Below are positions 7,474 through 16,267 of a stretch of DNA of 64,000 nt, one piece after another. The translations under genes and the position numbers were made by a program. Under the pieces are notes generated by a model. That model saw only the letters and a list, made by a program, of their open reading frames with translations. It was not told where the DNA came from and searched no databases. Source of the DNA: Fibrisoma montanum (lineage in GTDB: Bacteria; Bacteroidota; Bacteroidia; Cytophagales; Spirosomataceae); assembly GCF_003583365.1 (NCBI RefSeq), contig NZ_QXED01000005.1, forward strand, positions 124,001 to 188,000, given 5' to 3'. The number at the start of each line of letters is the position of its first letter. Position 1 is the stretch's first letter.

Positions 7474-9297
7474 TTATTTCCGTCTGAGAACCTCCTGCAG
7501 GAGCTGTTTCATTTCAGCTTGCTCTTTCTTCAAAGCCTTTAATTCTTCGGCTTGCTGGTGGTTTATCTGCTGTTGCTGCTGGTTTTCTTTTTGGAGCTGA
7601 ATCGAATACAGCGTCAGTTCTTCAACCTTCTCCAGCAGCTTGGCGTCCATCTGGCCTACATCTACGCCCTGCTTGACCACTTCCTCGGCCGAGGGGACGC
7701 CCGGCAGGTGCTGATGGGTTTGGATGAACTGCTCGACCTCCGCCAGCGGACGAAGCTTGTAGCTGGGGGCAAAGACTTTGTCACTCCAATCCGCCGTGTT
7801 CTTGATAGCTACTTTTACTTTTTCAGTCAGGATGCCATCCTGCACGTAGAGTCGATAGCCCACTGGCGTCTTGCTTACGTTGGAGCCAATGATTACCGCG
7901 TTGTCATCTTTGCTGGTCAGATAGCGGCCATTGCGCTGCCACAGGCTCTCACTGGCGGCTTCACGGCCTCCGCTGGTGGTGCTGGCCAGAATGACGTTCC
8001 CTGAGCCATCCACCGAGAGGAACTTGGTCTGGTTAGTCGCGCTGGCGGGTGAGCCACTCGTCAGGTTACCAAAGCGCAGCCCGGCTGAGTTTTCTACGCC
8101 TGATACCAGGTGAAGTTTAGCAGCCGGGGCCGAGGTACCGATGCCCACGTTGGCGGCTTCACCCAGCACAACCGCGTTGCTGACACTGACCCTGGCGTTG
8201 TTGCCGATGGCCGTGGCGTTCTGTAAGCCGTTGGCTCCCGCATCCGCCCGGAAACCCAGAAAGGTGTTGTTGATGCCCGCTACGTTGGCCCGACCAGCCT
8301 CAAAGCCGATGGCCAGGTTGTTACTACCATTCACACCCGCACCGTTGCCGGCGTTAGCGCCCAGGTAGACGTTGAAGCCACCAGTGATGTTGCTTCCTCC
8401 AGCGTTATCACCCAGGAAAAAGTTAGCTGTGCCGGTGGTGTTGGCCGAACCGGCGTTCGTACCCATCATGAAGTTAGAGTTTCCGGTGGTGTTGCTTTGA
8501 CCGGCTTGTACCCCAACAAACGTATTGAACTGACCAGTGTCGTTAGCCCGGCCCGCTGAAAAGCCTATAAACGTATTAGAGTTACTTATAGTGGAAAATC
8601 CTGCATTATAACCAATAAACGTATTCTCAATCCCTTCAATATTTCTTGTGCCTGCATTAGCACCTATAAACGTATTGTAATTGCTATTTCTGTTAGCGTT
8701 GCCAGCTCTATGACCAATAAATACGTTGTAGCTACCGTCGTAATTAGAATATCCAGCCGTCCATCCTAAAAAGACATTAGCTTCCCCTTTATTAATTGAA
8801 TAACCAGCCGAATTACCCACGAAAACATTGTCAAAGCCGCCATTGTTACTGTACCCGGCTTTGTAGCCAATGTATGTGTTGTACTTGTTCATTACATTTT
8901 TATAGCCAGCTTGATAACCGACAAAGGTGTTTTGATCTCCGGATACATTTGAAGCGCCTGCCTGAGCGCCAATGAATGTGTTAGATTCTCCTCCGGAACC
9001 TGCTGCGTTACCGACACTGGTGTTATCATTGCCAAAAAAACTTTTGGTGCCCGCAAAAGCCCCGAGGTAAGTATTTCGACTGCCTTCGGTGTTTCCAGTA
9101 CCGGCTCGGTAGCCAAAAAAGGCATTGGAAACGCCGGTTGTAATGCTGGTTCCGGAGATAGGACCAACTACTACATTATTCTCACCGGGCGTAGTAGAGT
9201 TAGGTGTATTGACTACATAGTTTGTTTGCGCCAGTACTGGAATCACGCTTACCAGCACCAAGCAAATCGAGCAGAGGAAAAGGTAGTTTTTAAACAT
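7474..9297 (-). CDS. Repeat-rich surface protein with C-terminal coiled coil (paralogue 2), 607 aa
   Basis: Same architecture as the gene at 5562-7376: a signal peptide ending PVLAQ, 12-residue GN-NTF-G-AG repeats, a central module (VGIGTSAPAAKLH), and the C-terminal HQHLPGVPSAEEV/DVGQMDAKLLEK block followed by a glutamine-rich coiled coil (KENQQQQQINHQQAEELKA). The signal-peptide end, the end of the repeat region and the C-terminal block are almost identical in DNA sequence to paralogue 1, while the middle repeats differ. Its final 60 bases and the bases beyond its stop codon instead match paralogue 3. This mosaic pattern points to recent duplication or gene conversion. Likely an outer-surface fibre or adhesin. 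Confidence 0.8.
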   Translation of the reverse strand: MFKNYLFLCSICLVLVSVIPVLAQTNYVVNTPNSTTPGENNVVVGPISGTSITTGVSNAFFGYRAGTGNTEGSRNTYLGAFAGTKSFFGNDNTSVGNAAGSGGESNTFIGAQAGASNVSGDQNTFVGYQAGYKNVMNKYNTYIGYKAGYSNNGGFDNVFVGNSAGYSINKGEANVFLGWTAGYSNYDGSYNVFIGHRAGNANRNSNYNTFIGANAGTRNIEGIENTFIGYNAGFSTISNSNTFIGFSAGRANDTGQFNTFVGVQAGQSNTTGNSNFMMGTNAGSANTTGTANFFLGDNAGGSNITGGFNVYLGANAGNGAGVNGSNNLAIGFEAGRANVAGINNTFLGFRADAGANGLQNATAIGNNARVSVSNAVVLGEAANVGIGTSAPAAKLHLVSGVENSAGLRFGNLTSGSPASATNQTKFLSVDGSGNVILASTTSGGREAASESLWQRNGRYLTSKDDNAVIIGSNVSKTPVGYRLYVQDGILTEKVKVAIKNTADWSDKVFAPSYKLRPLAEVEQFIQTHQHLPGVPSAEEVVKQGVDVGQMDAKLLEKVEELTLYSIQLQKENQQQQQINHQQAEELKALKKEQAEMKQLLQEVLRRK

Positions 9298-9407
9298 GAT
9301 AGTGTTGTAGTGTTGTATTTTCTACACTATAGTGACTTACAAAAACGGCATCTATTAGTCATTAACATACGAAGATTAAGAGGTCGAGTTCAACAGATTG
9401 AATACTC

Positions 9408-10790
9408 TTATTTCCGTCTGAGAACCTCCTGCAGGAGCTGTTTCATTTCAGCTTGCTCTTTCTTCAAAGTCTTTAATTCTTCGGCTTGCTGCTGGTTTTC
9501 TTTTTGGAGCTGAATTGAATACAGGGTCAACTCTTCGATCTTCTCTAGCAGCTTGGCGTCCATCTGGCCTACATCTACGCCCTGCTTGACCACTTCCTCG
9601 GCCGAGGGGACACCCGGCAAATGCTGATGGGTTTGGATGAACTGCTCGACCTCCGCCAGCGACTGCAAGCGGTAGGTAGGGGCAAAGACCTTGTCACTCC
9701 AATCCGCCGTGTTCTTAATCGCTACTTTGACCTTCTCCGTCAGGATGCCATCGGCCACAAAGAGCTTATAACCAGTTGGCATCTTACTGACGTTCTGGCC
9801 GATCACAATAGCTTCATCTTTCATGCTTTGAAGATAGCTGCCCTTCCGCTGCCAGAATACATCCGTGTTATCTGTTGCACCCTGGCGACCGCCACCAGCG
9901 TAGTTAGCCAGCACTACGTTCCCCGATGCGTCGACCGTCAGGAATTTGCTGGAGTTAATCGGAGCGGGTGAAGCGGCAGTCAGGTTCTGGAGCCGTATAC
10001 CAGATTGGTTCGTAATGCCACTGGCTACGTGCAGCCGCGCGGTAGGAGCCGAAACGCCGATGCCTACGTTGGCTTCGTTACCTAGTACGACAGCATTGGA
10101 AGCCAGTACCCGGGCGTTGTTGCCAATGGCCGTGGCGTTCTGCAGGCCGGGCGCTCCAGCATCGGCCCGGAAGCCCACAAAGGTGTTGTTGATTCCACCG
10201 CTGTTGGCCCGGCCGCTCTCGAACCCGATTGATACGTTATTCGATCCGTTTACATCGGTACCATTCCCGGCGTTGGCACCCAGATAGACATTGAACCCAC
10301 CAGTGATATTACTCCCCCCTGCATTGTCGCCCAGGAAAAAATTGGCAGTCCCAGAAATGTTATTTAGCCCGGCATTTGTTCCCATAATGAAGTTGGAATT
10401 ACCGGTTGTGTTGTTCAGACCGGCCTGTACGCCGACGAACGTATTGAACTGGCCGGAAGTGTTGGCGCGGCCGGCCGAGAAGCCAATAAAGGTATTGGCT
10501 TCTGCATTGGAATTAAGCCCCGCGGCTGTTCCCAAGAACGTGTTATTGCGTGCGCCGGTCGTAACACGTCCTGCCTGCAAACCAAGAAACAGGTTGCCCT
10601 GCGTGGCTGAGGTGGTTTTCAGAACGATTGTGTCGGCCACTCGCAACGACTTGTTTGCATTCAGGCTGACATCCTCCGTAATCGTCAACGACTGACCGGG
10701 AATTGGCTCAATGACCTGCGCCTGGACGGTGTTGATAGCCAAAACGGCAAGTAAAACACCGCCCCAAAGTTGAGTTGTAGATAGTTTCAT
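9408..10790 (-). CDS. Repeat-rich surface protein with C-terminal coiled coil (paralogue 3), 460 aa
   Basis: A shorter and more diverged member of the same family. Signal peptide MKLSTTQLWGGVLLAVLAINTVQAQ, a first block (PIPGQSLTITEDVSLN) resembling a strand pair, fewer GN-NTF-G-AG repeats, then VGIGVSAPTARLH, FLTVDASGNVVL and the shared KVKVAIKNTADWSDKVF to DVGQMDAKLLEKIEEL C-terminal block. The final coiled coil ends QLLQEVLRRK exactly as in paralogue 2. Its gene precedes paralogues 2 and 1 in the direction of transcription, so it may be the parental copy. Predicted location is the cell surface; I see no type IX sorting domain. Confidence 0.8.
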   Translation of the reverse strand: MKLSTTQLWGGVLLAVLAINTVQAQVIEPIPGQSLTITEDVSLNANKSLRVADTIVLKTTSATQGNLFLGLQAGRVTTGARNNTFLGTAAGLNSNAEANTFIGFSAGRANTSGQFNTFVGVQAGLNNTTGNSNFIMGTNAGLNNISGTANFFLGDNAGGSNITGGFNVYLGANAGNGTDVNGSNNVSIGFESGRANSGGINNTFVGFRADAGAPGLQNATAIGNNARVLASNAVVLGNEANVGIGVSAPTARLHVASGITNQSGIRLQNLTAASPAPINSSKFLTVDASGNVVLANYAGGGRQGATDNTDVFWQRKGSYLQSMKDEAIVIGQNVSKMPTGYKLFVADGILTEKVKVAIKNTADWSDKVFAPTYRLQSLAEVEQFIQTHQHLPGVPSAEEVVKQGVDVGQMDAKLLEKIEELTLYSIQLQKENQQQAEELKTLKKEQAEMKQLLQEVLRRK

Positions 10791-10843
10791 GACTTTATTG
10801 TTGATATGATACGTTAATAGGTTGATTACAAAATCATTGCGTA

Positions 10844-12850
10844 CTACTGATTGAGCTTAAGTCGGCTGTTGGCTCCGTACTGCAACCGCTGACCCGGATC
10901 ATAGCTCACCTGCCGGGCCTGCCCCTGGTAGCCCGCCGGCAGACTCACGACGTGCTTAAGCCGTACTCTATCACCGGCTGTGGGCACGCGGTTCTCCGAC
11001 CACACACCAGGGTCGTTCCAGGCCCCCGCCTTGACCGAGTACATGCCCGTGTTGACCAGCACCAGCGCGTTGGTTGAGCGCACGCTGTTGCAACTGCCCA
11101 TCACCACCACGTAGTAGGTGCCCGCATCTGAAGGGCTCAGCGGACTGATTGTCAGCGTAGAGGTGGTGGCCGAGGGCTGGTTGGTCAGGGCCGTGTTGTC
11201 CTTGTACCACTGGTAGGCGGTGACCGAGCCGGTGGTGGAAACGGAAGTGGTGAGCGTACCGCCCTGGGGGATGCTGAAGACGGGGTTGGGGGGCTGGGTG
11301 ATGGCCGCCAGCGCGAGGGGAGTGCCCTGGAACTCGTAGGCCCCCAGGTCGATGCTGCGTACCAGGCGGAGGGTACCCACCACATCAGTGGTGGTGGTGT
11401 TAGCCTGGTTGTCGCCTTTGTCGATGGCGGGCGAGCAGGCTCTCAGCCGCAGGTTATCACCGGGGACATCGACAAACAGGGGGTCCAGCGAGAAGTTGCC
11501 CGTGCCGGGGGTGTTGTCCTGCGTATCGGTGTAGGTCAGCGTGGTAGATGCACCGGTGTTGTTGGTGATGCCGTTAGGCGTATTGCCCCAGATGATGCAG
11601 TTGATCAGGACGGGTGAACCGCCCTGCACATACATTGCTCCGCCGGGATCACAGGTATTGTTGGCAAAACTGCAGTTAATGAACTGAGGATTGCCCCTTT
11701 GATTATAAATTGCTCCACCACCTGCTCTCACTCGTCCGCCGGCGAAATTGTTGCTGAAGCTGCAGTTGGTAAATGTTGTGCTTTGACTTTCACTATAAAT
11801 GGCTCCACCAAAACCTTGCGAGTTTCCGGCTCCGCCAAACCCAGTCGCCTGGTTTCCTCGAAAAGTACAATTGGTTAAAGTTGAATTGCCGGTAATGTAT
11901 AATGCACCGCCAAACCCAGCAACTCCATTACCACTGAACACACAATTGGTTATGATAGATCCTTCACCAATTCGTGCTACGCCACCAGCTCCCCCACTAT
12001 TTGACGGTGAAGTTGTATTATTACTGAGTATGCAGTTGTTCATAGTCACTGCACCACCCGTAATAGATGGCCCAAATCCAGAACCACGGTTGGTTGTAAA
12101 GGTACAGTGAATCAAGGTTAAACTAGTTTCACTTGAGATAGCGGCACTAGAAGCCGAGTTGCCATCAAACGTACAATTGGTTAAAGCCACCTTACTATTG
12201 GCGTCGTTGTACATTCCGCCACCAGTTGTACCAAATTCGCCATAGTTATTTGTAAAGAAACAGTTACGAACGGTAGGAGTGCTGTTCAAATTACGCATGC
12301 CTCCTCCGTTTCGATCCAGGTCATTAGGAACACTAACAAGATTAGCTGCAGTAATAACAAAGCCATCAAGTATAGCTGTGTTATCCAAGTTGGTGTTGGA
12401 GATAATATGTCGACTGTTGTCAGCACGATCACTGGGTATACCCAGATCACCACTGAGGATGCTGGTCGATGGCTGGGCCTGGGTGACCGACGCTGGGCGT
12501 TCGCTTAGAGCAGTTTCGGTACCCTCGAAGCCGCCGTAGAGCGCTACGCCGTTCTTCATCGAGAAGCTGATGGTACGGTCAGTGTTGGCGTTGCCTCCCG
12601 GCTTGTAGGTGCCGGCCGCGACCCAGACCTGATCGCCCGCGTTGGATGCATTGATGATAGCCTGCAGGTCGGCCGAAGCGTTGCTCCAGCTGCTGCCATC
12701 GCCGGTGCCGCTGGCTACAGGCTTGACAAAACGGATGCTCTGGGCTTTACTCGGCGTTAAGGAAGCTATGGAAAGTGTTAATACGAAGCCATATAGCGCA
12801 CTAAACAGGATATAGCGCCCGTATCGACCCACGCAGGAGGGATAGTACAT
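10844..12850 (-). CDS. Secreted right-handed beta-helix protein with Ig-like domain, 668 aa
   Basis: After a signal peptide (cleaved near SKAQS) the protein opens with RFVKPVASGTGDGSSW and AIINASNAGDQVWVAAGTYK, the hallmark of choice-of-anchor-Q/Pmp-like beta-helix proteins. Residues of about 140-470 are parallel beta-helix coils with recurring GGA(I/M)Y, NCTF and NN motifs, ending at LRLRACSPAIDKG and SIDLGAYEFQG. An Ig-like domain follows (GGTLTTSVSTTGSVTAYQWY to DAGTYYVVVMGSC). The last 65 residues (GAWNDPGVWSENRVP, GDRVRLKHVVSLPAGYQGQA) form a small beta domain found at the ends of Cytophagales surface proteins. Likely a cell-surface structural or glycan-binding protein, first in a minus-strand run with the three repeat proteins. 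Confidence 0.82.
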   Translation of the reverse strand: MYYPSCVGRYGRYILFSALYGFVLTLSIASLTPSKAQSIRFVKPVASGTGDGSSWSNASADLQAIINASNAGDQVWVAAGTYKPGGNANTDRTISFSMKNGVALYGGFEGTETALSERPASVTQAQPSTSILSGDLGIPSDRADNSRHIISNTNLDNTAILDGFVITAANLVSVPNDLDRNGGGMRNLNSTPTVRNCFFTNNYGEFGTTGGGMYNDANSKVALTNCTFDGNSASSAAISSETSLTLIHCTFTTNRGSGFGPSITGGAVTMNNCILSNNTTSPSNSGGAGGVARIGEGSIITNCVFSGNGVAGFGGALYITGNSTLTNCTFRGNQATGFGGAGNSQGFGGAIYSESQSTTFTNCSFSNNFAGGRVRAGGGAIYNQRGNPQFINCSFANNTCDPGGAMYVQGGSPVLINCIIWGNTPNGITNNTGASTTLTYTDTQDNTPGTGNFSLDPLFVDVPGDNLRLRACSPAIDKGDNQANTTTTDVVGTLRLVRSIDLGAYEFQGTPLALAAITQPPNPVFSIPQGGTLTTSVSTTGSVTAYQWYKDNTALTNQPSATTSTLTISPLSPSDAGTYYVVVMGSCNSVRSTNALVLVNTGMYSVKAGAWNDPGVWSENRVPTAGDRVRLKHVVSLPAGYQGQARQVSYDPGQRLQYGANSRLKLNQ

Positions 12851-12985
12851 GATGTGATAAAGGGTAGGAGGTGAACAGGCGTAATGTAAACAGTTTCTCG
12901 TGAATAGTTAGTTAACTTTTTGTGAATATGATTTACTGGACATACTTTGTTAAGGAATTGATGTTCCAGCCGGAATAATTTGTAG

Positions 12986-13016
12986 CAAAAAGCCCGGACA
13001 ATACATTGTCCGGGCT
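12986..13016 (-). terminator. Rho-independent terminator
   Basis: AGCCCGGACAAT (12991-13002) pairs perfectly with 13005-13016 (12 bp, 2-nt loop), followed on the minus strand by TTTTTG. It lies about 110 bases past the stop codon of the small minus-strand gene ending at 13128. Confidence 0.8.
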
Positions 13017-13127
13017 GCTCAGATTGTAACGTTCACGTAAAGCCAGTAGTGTAGAGTAACTAAAAGAGTCGCCTGCAATAGGGTATATAGTCACTACCTG
13101 TAACAAGCCAACAGATTGGCGATTGCC

Positions 13128-13316
13128 TTACTTTGACAACGCAGCCATTAACTGTCGGCGGACACGCTCGGCGGTTTGTAAGTCTTTCAGGCTAATCTTG
13201 GTCCGGTCCCGTAGGGCCGGGCTGTTCTGTAGTTGTTCAATGCCCATTTTCAGCAAAAAAGCCATCGTTTCAAGGCCCGGCTCGGTTGCTTCAATTGGGA
13301 CGATCAGCTTCTTCAT
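13128..13316 (-). CDS. Small hypothetical protein, 62 aa
   Basis: Starting at the ATG of 13316 the product is MKKLIVPIEATEPGLETM followed by a helical, charged segment (FLLKMGIEQLQNSPALRDR, LQTAERVRRQLMAAL). The longer frame to 13358 adds a hydrophobic tail without a plausible signal. There is no recognised domain. The gene has its own terminator 110 bases downstream. A small cytoplasmic helical protein is likely; no function is proposed. Confidence 0.5.
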   Translation of the reverse strand: MKKLIVPIEATEPGLETMAFLLKMGIEQLQNSPALRDRTKISLKDLQTAERVRRQLMAALSK

Positions 13317-13442
13317 GGTATGTAAATGTCTACATATCAGTAACAAAATCTTGGTCATTTTCTATCCATATTTACTGTATTTTATTAGCGTACTACGGTG
13401 ACCATCAGCGTCTTTCAGTGTTACTAAGAATTTAGCTGACCT

Positions 13443-13470
13443 CAAAAAAAAGCCCTCCTACAGAGGGCTT
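13443..13470 (-). terminator. Rho-independent terminator of the initiating glycosyltransferase gene
   Basis: On the minus strand GAAGCCCTC, loop TGTAG, GAGGGCTTTTTTTT: an 8-bp stem followed by eight T residues, 26 bases after the stop codon of the gene at 13496-14704. Confidence 0.9.
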
Positions 13471-13495
13471 CCGGTAATAAGATTCAACGCCAATC

Positions 13496-14704
13496 TTACA
13501 GATAATCGATAATCCGGCGACCACCAATTACGGTCTGGAACTCCCGGCGCATGACGGCCATCCGACGGCGGGGATGCGTGCTGATGTAAACGACGCGCAT
13601 CTTCAAAAGGAAGCTCGATAACATATACAGCATGAACAGCCCGCCCAGAATCATCAGCGATTCGGTATTGGAAATGTTGCGGTGCAGCGCAAAAAACAGG
13701 ATTGTATTCAACAGCGACGTACCACAAAGCACCGCCGTAGCCGCTATGTGCGACAGACCGTTGTCCAGCAGAATATGATGCATATGGTTCCGATCGGCGG
13801 AGAAAGGCGAACGTCCCGCCAGAATCCTGACAAGGAAAACCCGCAGCGTATCAAAAATCGGCACGATCAGAATCACGATCGCGATGATGGGGGCATTGAA
13901 GAACGACGTCGGATCGAATCGATACGATGCATTCAGCGCCACGAACCGCACGGCGAAAAACGACAGCATGAAACCGATGATCAGCGAGCCGGTATTGCCC
14001 ATGAAAATCTTGCTCGTCTTGGAAAAATTAAACCGCAAAAAACCGACCAGCGCACCCGCCATCGTGAAGGCCAGACAGGCCATGGCGAAGTGATTGGTCA
14101 GCAGGAACCACGCGCCGAACGTTCCACTGGCAATGGTAGCAATGCCCCCAGCCAGCCCATCGATCCCGTCGATCAGGTTCATGGCGTTGGTCAGCGCAAT
14201 GAAAATAAAGCAGGTGAGTAGTACGCTGATCAAGTCTTCAACGTGGTGAAAACCCATAATGCCGTACAGGTAATCAACTTTCAGATCGCCGAAGAAAATC
14301 AGGATCAGGGCGGGCAGCACCTGAAACAGGATTTTTTTGTTAGGGTCAATACCCACCAGATCGTCTTTGATACCGATGAAGAACAGGATGGTCATACCGA
14401 CAATCGACAGGTTGGTGCGGTACACATCGGTCTGGTCAATGCTTGGCCGCAGGAAATAGGCAATCAGGACGGCCGCGAAAATGGCAATACCGCCGAAGGT
14501 GGGTGTGGGTACCTTGTGGGCTCGCCGGTCGCCTGGCTTTTCCATCAGTGATTTCAACTCCGAAATCTTGATAACGACCGGTATGGATATGACGGCAACA
14601 AAACAGGCGACCAGAAAAGACAATATGCATTGGTACAAGCCCAGCATGAAGAGGTCGTCTTCCAGTTTATGTTGCAAAAAGGCAATCAGTAAATTGAAGT
14701 TCAT
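13496..14704 (-). CDS. MraY/WecA-like undecaprenyl-phosphate glycosyl-1-phosphate transferase, 402 aa
   Basis: A polytopic membrane protein of about ten segments. It has the family signatures GDRRAHKVPTPTFGGIAIF (cytoplasmic loop near residue 58), FIGIKDDLVGID (the DD pair), NLIDGIDGLAGG (residues about 165-177), FMGNTGSLIIGF and DRNHMHHILLDNGLSH (the histidine motif). Such enzymes transfer a sugar-1-phosphate from a UDP-sugar to undecaprenyl phosphate, the first step of O-antigen, capsule or ECA-type synthesis. In the fourth motif most relatives that I recall have MGDTGS; here the aspartate is asparagine, which may affect catalysis or be lineage-normal. The gene is at the downstream end of the minus-strand polysaccharide genes and ends in a strong terminator. 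Confidence 0.88.
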   Translation of the reverse strand: MNFNLLIAFLQHKLEDDLFMLGLYQCILSFLVACFVAVISIPVVIKISELKSLMEKPGDRRAHKVPTPTFGGIAIFAAVLIAYFLRPSIDQTDVYRTNLSIVGMTILFFIGIKDDLVGIDPNKKILFQVLPALILIFFGDLKVDYLYGIMGFHHVEDLISVLLTCFIFIALTNAMNLIDGIDGLAGGIATIASGTFGAWFLLTNHFAMACLAFTMAGALVGFLRFNFSKTSKIFMGNTGSLIIGFMLSFFAVRFVALNASYRFDPTSFFNAPIIAIVILIVPIFDTLRVFLVRILAGRSPFSADRNHMHHILLDNGLSHIAATAVLCGTSLLNTILFFALHRNISNTESLMILGGLFMLYMLSSFLLKMRVVYISTHPRRRMAVMRREFQTVIGGRRIIDYL

Positions 14705-14819
14705 AAAATTTGCTGTCTTGACTACTTAAGTGTTCCGGTAGGGTCAAGTGTGGGTATAAAAGCTTGTAAAAATCCAATTTTTCCTCAAAGATACAAGCGA
14801 AATCTGATTGACCGGTTTG

Positions 14820-14843
14820 TTGAACTTAAGTACATTGACTATG
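14820..14843. repeat. Second copy of the dispersed 25-mer
   Basis: TTGAACTTAAGTACATTGAC then TATG matches 33893-33917 apart from one indel and two C/T changes. It lies just downstream (minus strand) of the GT2 gene ending at 14839 and overlaps its last codons. Confidence 0.6.
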
Positions 14844-15603
14844 TAGATATAGGTGGTTTACGTAGGTACTGGCTGATTTTGCGCAACGGTTTCAGCCAGA
14901 GGGTAAAGAAATAAGGCTGTATTCCGTTTACTTTCCAGGCCAGCCGATCTTCCCGATTGGCCCGGAGCCGGTTGCCGAGGCTGCTGTTACTAATGCCGCC
15001 GGCACGCATGACAATCGTTACTTCGTCCATATACGCCAGCCTAAGCTTATGCTTATGAATGAACCGCAGCATAAGCTCATAATCGGCCGCGCTTTTCATA
15101 TCCAGCCGGAACAAACCATACTGTTCATACGCCCAGCGCTTTGCGAAAAAAGACAGATGCCCCGGCATCCATCCCCACAGAAAATCGCCTTCCCGGTACC
15201 AGCCCGACCGCCAGTAGCGTTTCAGCTGCTTAGGGTCGTTGCGGTCAACGTAGAGCATATCGCCATAGACGCCATCGCTTCCGGTCCGCTTGAATGTCGC
15301 GACCATGTTTTCGATAACGCGGTTATGGCGGTAAAAATCGTCGGCGTTCAGCATGCCCACTACCTCGCCGGTAGCCAGCCCAACGCCTTTGTTCATCGCG
15401 TCGTATAAACCTTTGTCGGATTCCGAAACGAATCTGGCAACGCGGGATCCATACGACCGCACAATATCGACAGTACCGTCGGTCGACTGCCCGTCAACAA
15501 TGATGTATTCAATGTCGGGATACGTTTGGCCCAGCACCGATTCGATGCAGTCCCGGATGTGTTCAGCGCCGTTGAAGACGACCGTAATGATGGATACTTT
15601 CAC
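14839..15603 (-). CDS. Family 2 glycosyltransferase, 254 aa
   Basis: A GT-A fold enzyme of the WcaA-like group. The N terminus MKVSIITVVFNGAEHIRDCI is the nucleotide-binding strand. EYIIVDGQSTDGTVDIV holds the DG-STDGT motif, and GLYDAMNKGVGLATGEVVGM leads to the catalytic metal motif NADD (residues about 87-90). YGDMLYV and the W-rich middle are typical of the subfamily. The product adds one sugar from a nucleotide donor at the cytoplasmic face of the membrane. It precedes the MraY-like gene and follows a WcaF-type acetyltransferase on the same strand. The specificity cannot be read from sequence. Confidence 0.87.
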   Translation of the reverse strand: MKVSIITVVFNGAEHIRDCIESVLGQTYPDIEYIIVDGQSTDGTVDIVRSYGSRVARFVSESDKGLYDAMNKGVGLATGEVVGMLNADDFYRHNRVIENMVATFKRTGSDGVYGDMLYVDRNDPKQLKRYWRSGWYREGDFLWGWMPGHLSFFAKRWAYEQYGLFRLDMKSAADYELMLRFIHKHKLRLAYMDEVTIVMRAGGISNSSLGNRLRANREDRLAWKVNGIQPYFFTLWLKPLRKISQYLRKPPIST

Positions 15604-15697
15604 GTACGTTGATAAAACAGCCGTGGCTTGTTATTCGAATGAGCTTTGCTGATCTCATCGCGCCACAACAAAAAAATTGGCTGATACCTGATTCAGT

Positions 15698-16267
15698 TCA
15701 TGTTGTTCTAATCTCGCGCTTACGGACCCATACCGCCGGATTTCCCTGGTAAATGCCATAGGCTTCCAGCGGGCGGGTTGCGACCGATCCCACGGCCAGC
15801 ACCGCGTGCGAATGGCACCGGATGCCCGGGCATACCACCGACTGAGCACCGATCCAGACACCCTCGTCGAGCGTGATGGGCCGGGTTGTCAGGTCGAACG
15901 TTGGCAGCCGGTAGTCGTGGTTGCCGGTGAGCAGCATAGCCCCCTGCGACAGACAGACGTTGTCGCCGATGGTCACTTCGCTGAGGTTGTCGATCCAGAC
16001 CTTCTCACCAATCCAGACGTAGTTTCCCACCACAAGTAACCAGGGGTATTTGATGTTCACGGCCGGCTTGATCATCACGCCCTTGCCGATTTTAGCCCCG
16101 AATACCCGCAGGATGAACGCCTTGACGGCCACCGGAATCGGCAGATAGTTATTCAGAAACACCGTGTTGGCCAAAAACCAGAGCAGCACTTTCCAGCGTG
16201 GTCCGGGATTGTACCAGCTGTTGTTAAAGCGCGACAGGTCGGTCCGGCCGGCCGGTGTTCCTGCCAT
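15698..16267 (-). CDS. WcaF-type colanic-acid-like acetyltransferase (left-handed beta helix), 189 aa
   Basis: The family opening DLSRFNNSWYNPGPRWK is followed by a hydrophobic stretch and hexapeptide repeats (FGAKIGKGVMIKP, VWIDNLSEVTIGDNVCLSQG, TLDEGVWIGAQSVVCPG) with the conserved TGNHDY motif near the active site. These enzymes O-acetylate a sugar of a membrane-bound polysaccharide precursor using acetyl-CoA. I chose the ATG at 16267, which leaves eight residues before the conserved segment; an upstream ATG at 16321 is also in frame but would overlap the preceding glycosyltransferase gene by 98 nt, against 44 nt here. Even the shorter overlap is long for this locus. Confidence 0.85.
   Translation of the reverse strand: MAGTPAGRTDLSRFNNSWYNPGPRWKVLLWFLANTVFLNNYLPIPVAVKAFILRVFGAKIGKGVMIKPAVNIKYPWLLVVGNYVWIGEKVWIDNLSEVTIGDNVCLSQGAMLLTGNHDYRLPTFDLTTRPITLDEGVWIGAQSVVCPGIRCHSHAVLAVGSVATRPLEAYGIYQGNPAVWVRKREIRTT

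Noticed and set aside
5787-8004. Plus-strand ORFs inside the repeat-protein genes
   Set aside because: They recur in each paralogue only because the coding strands are duplicated; the plus frames have no start context or motifs.
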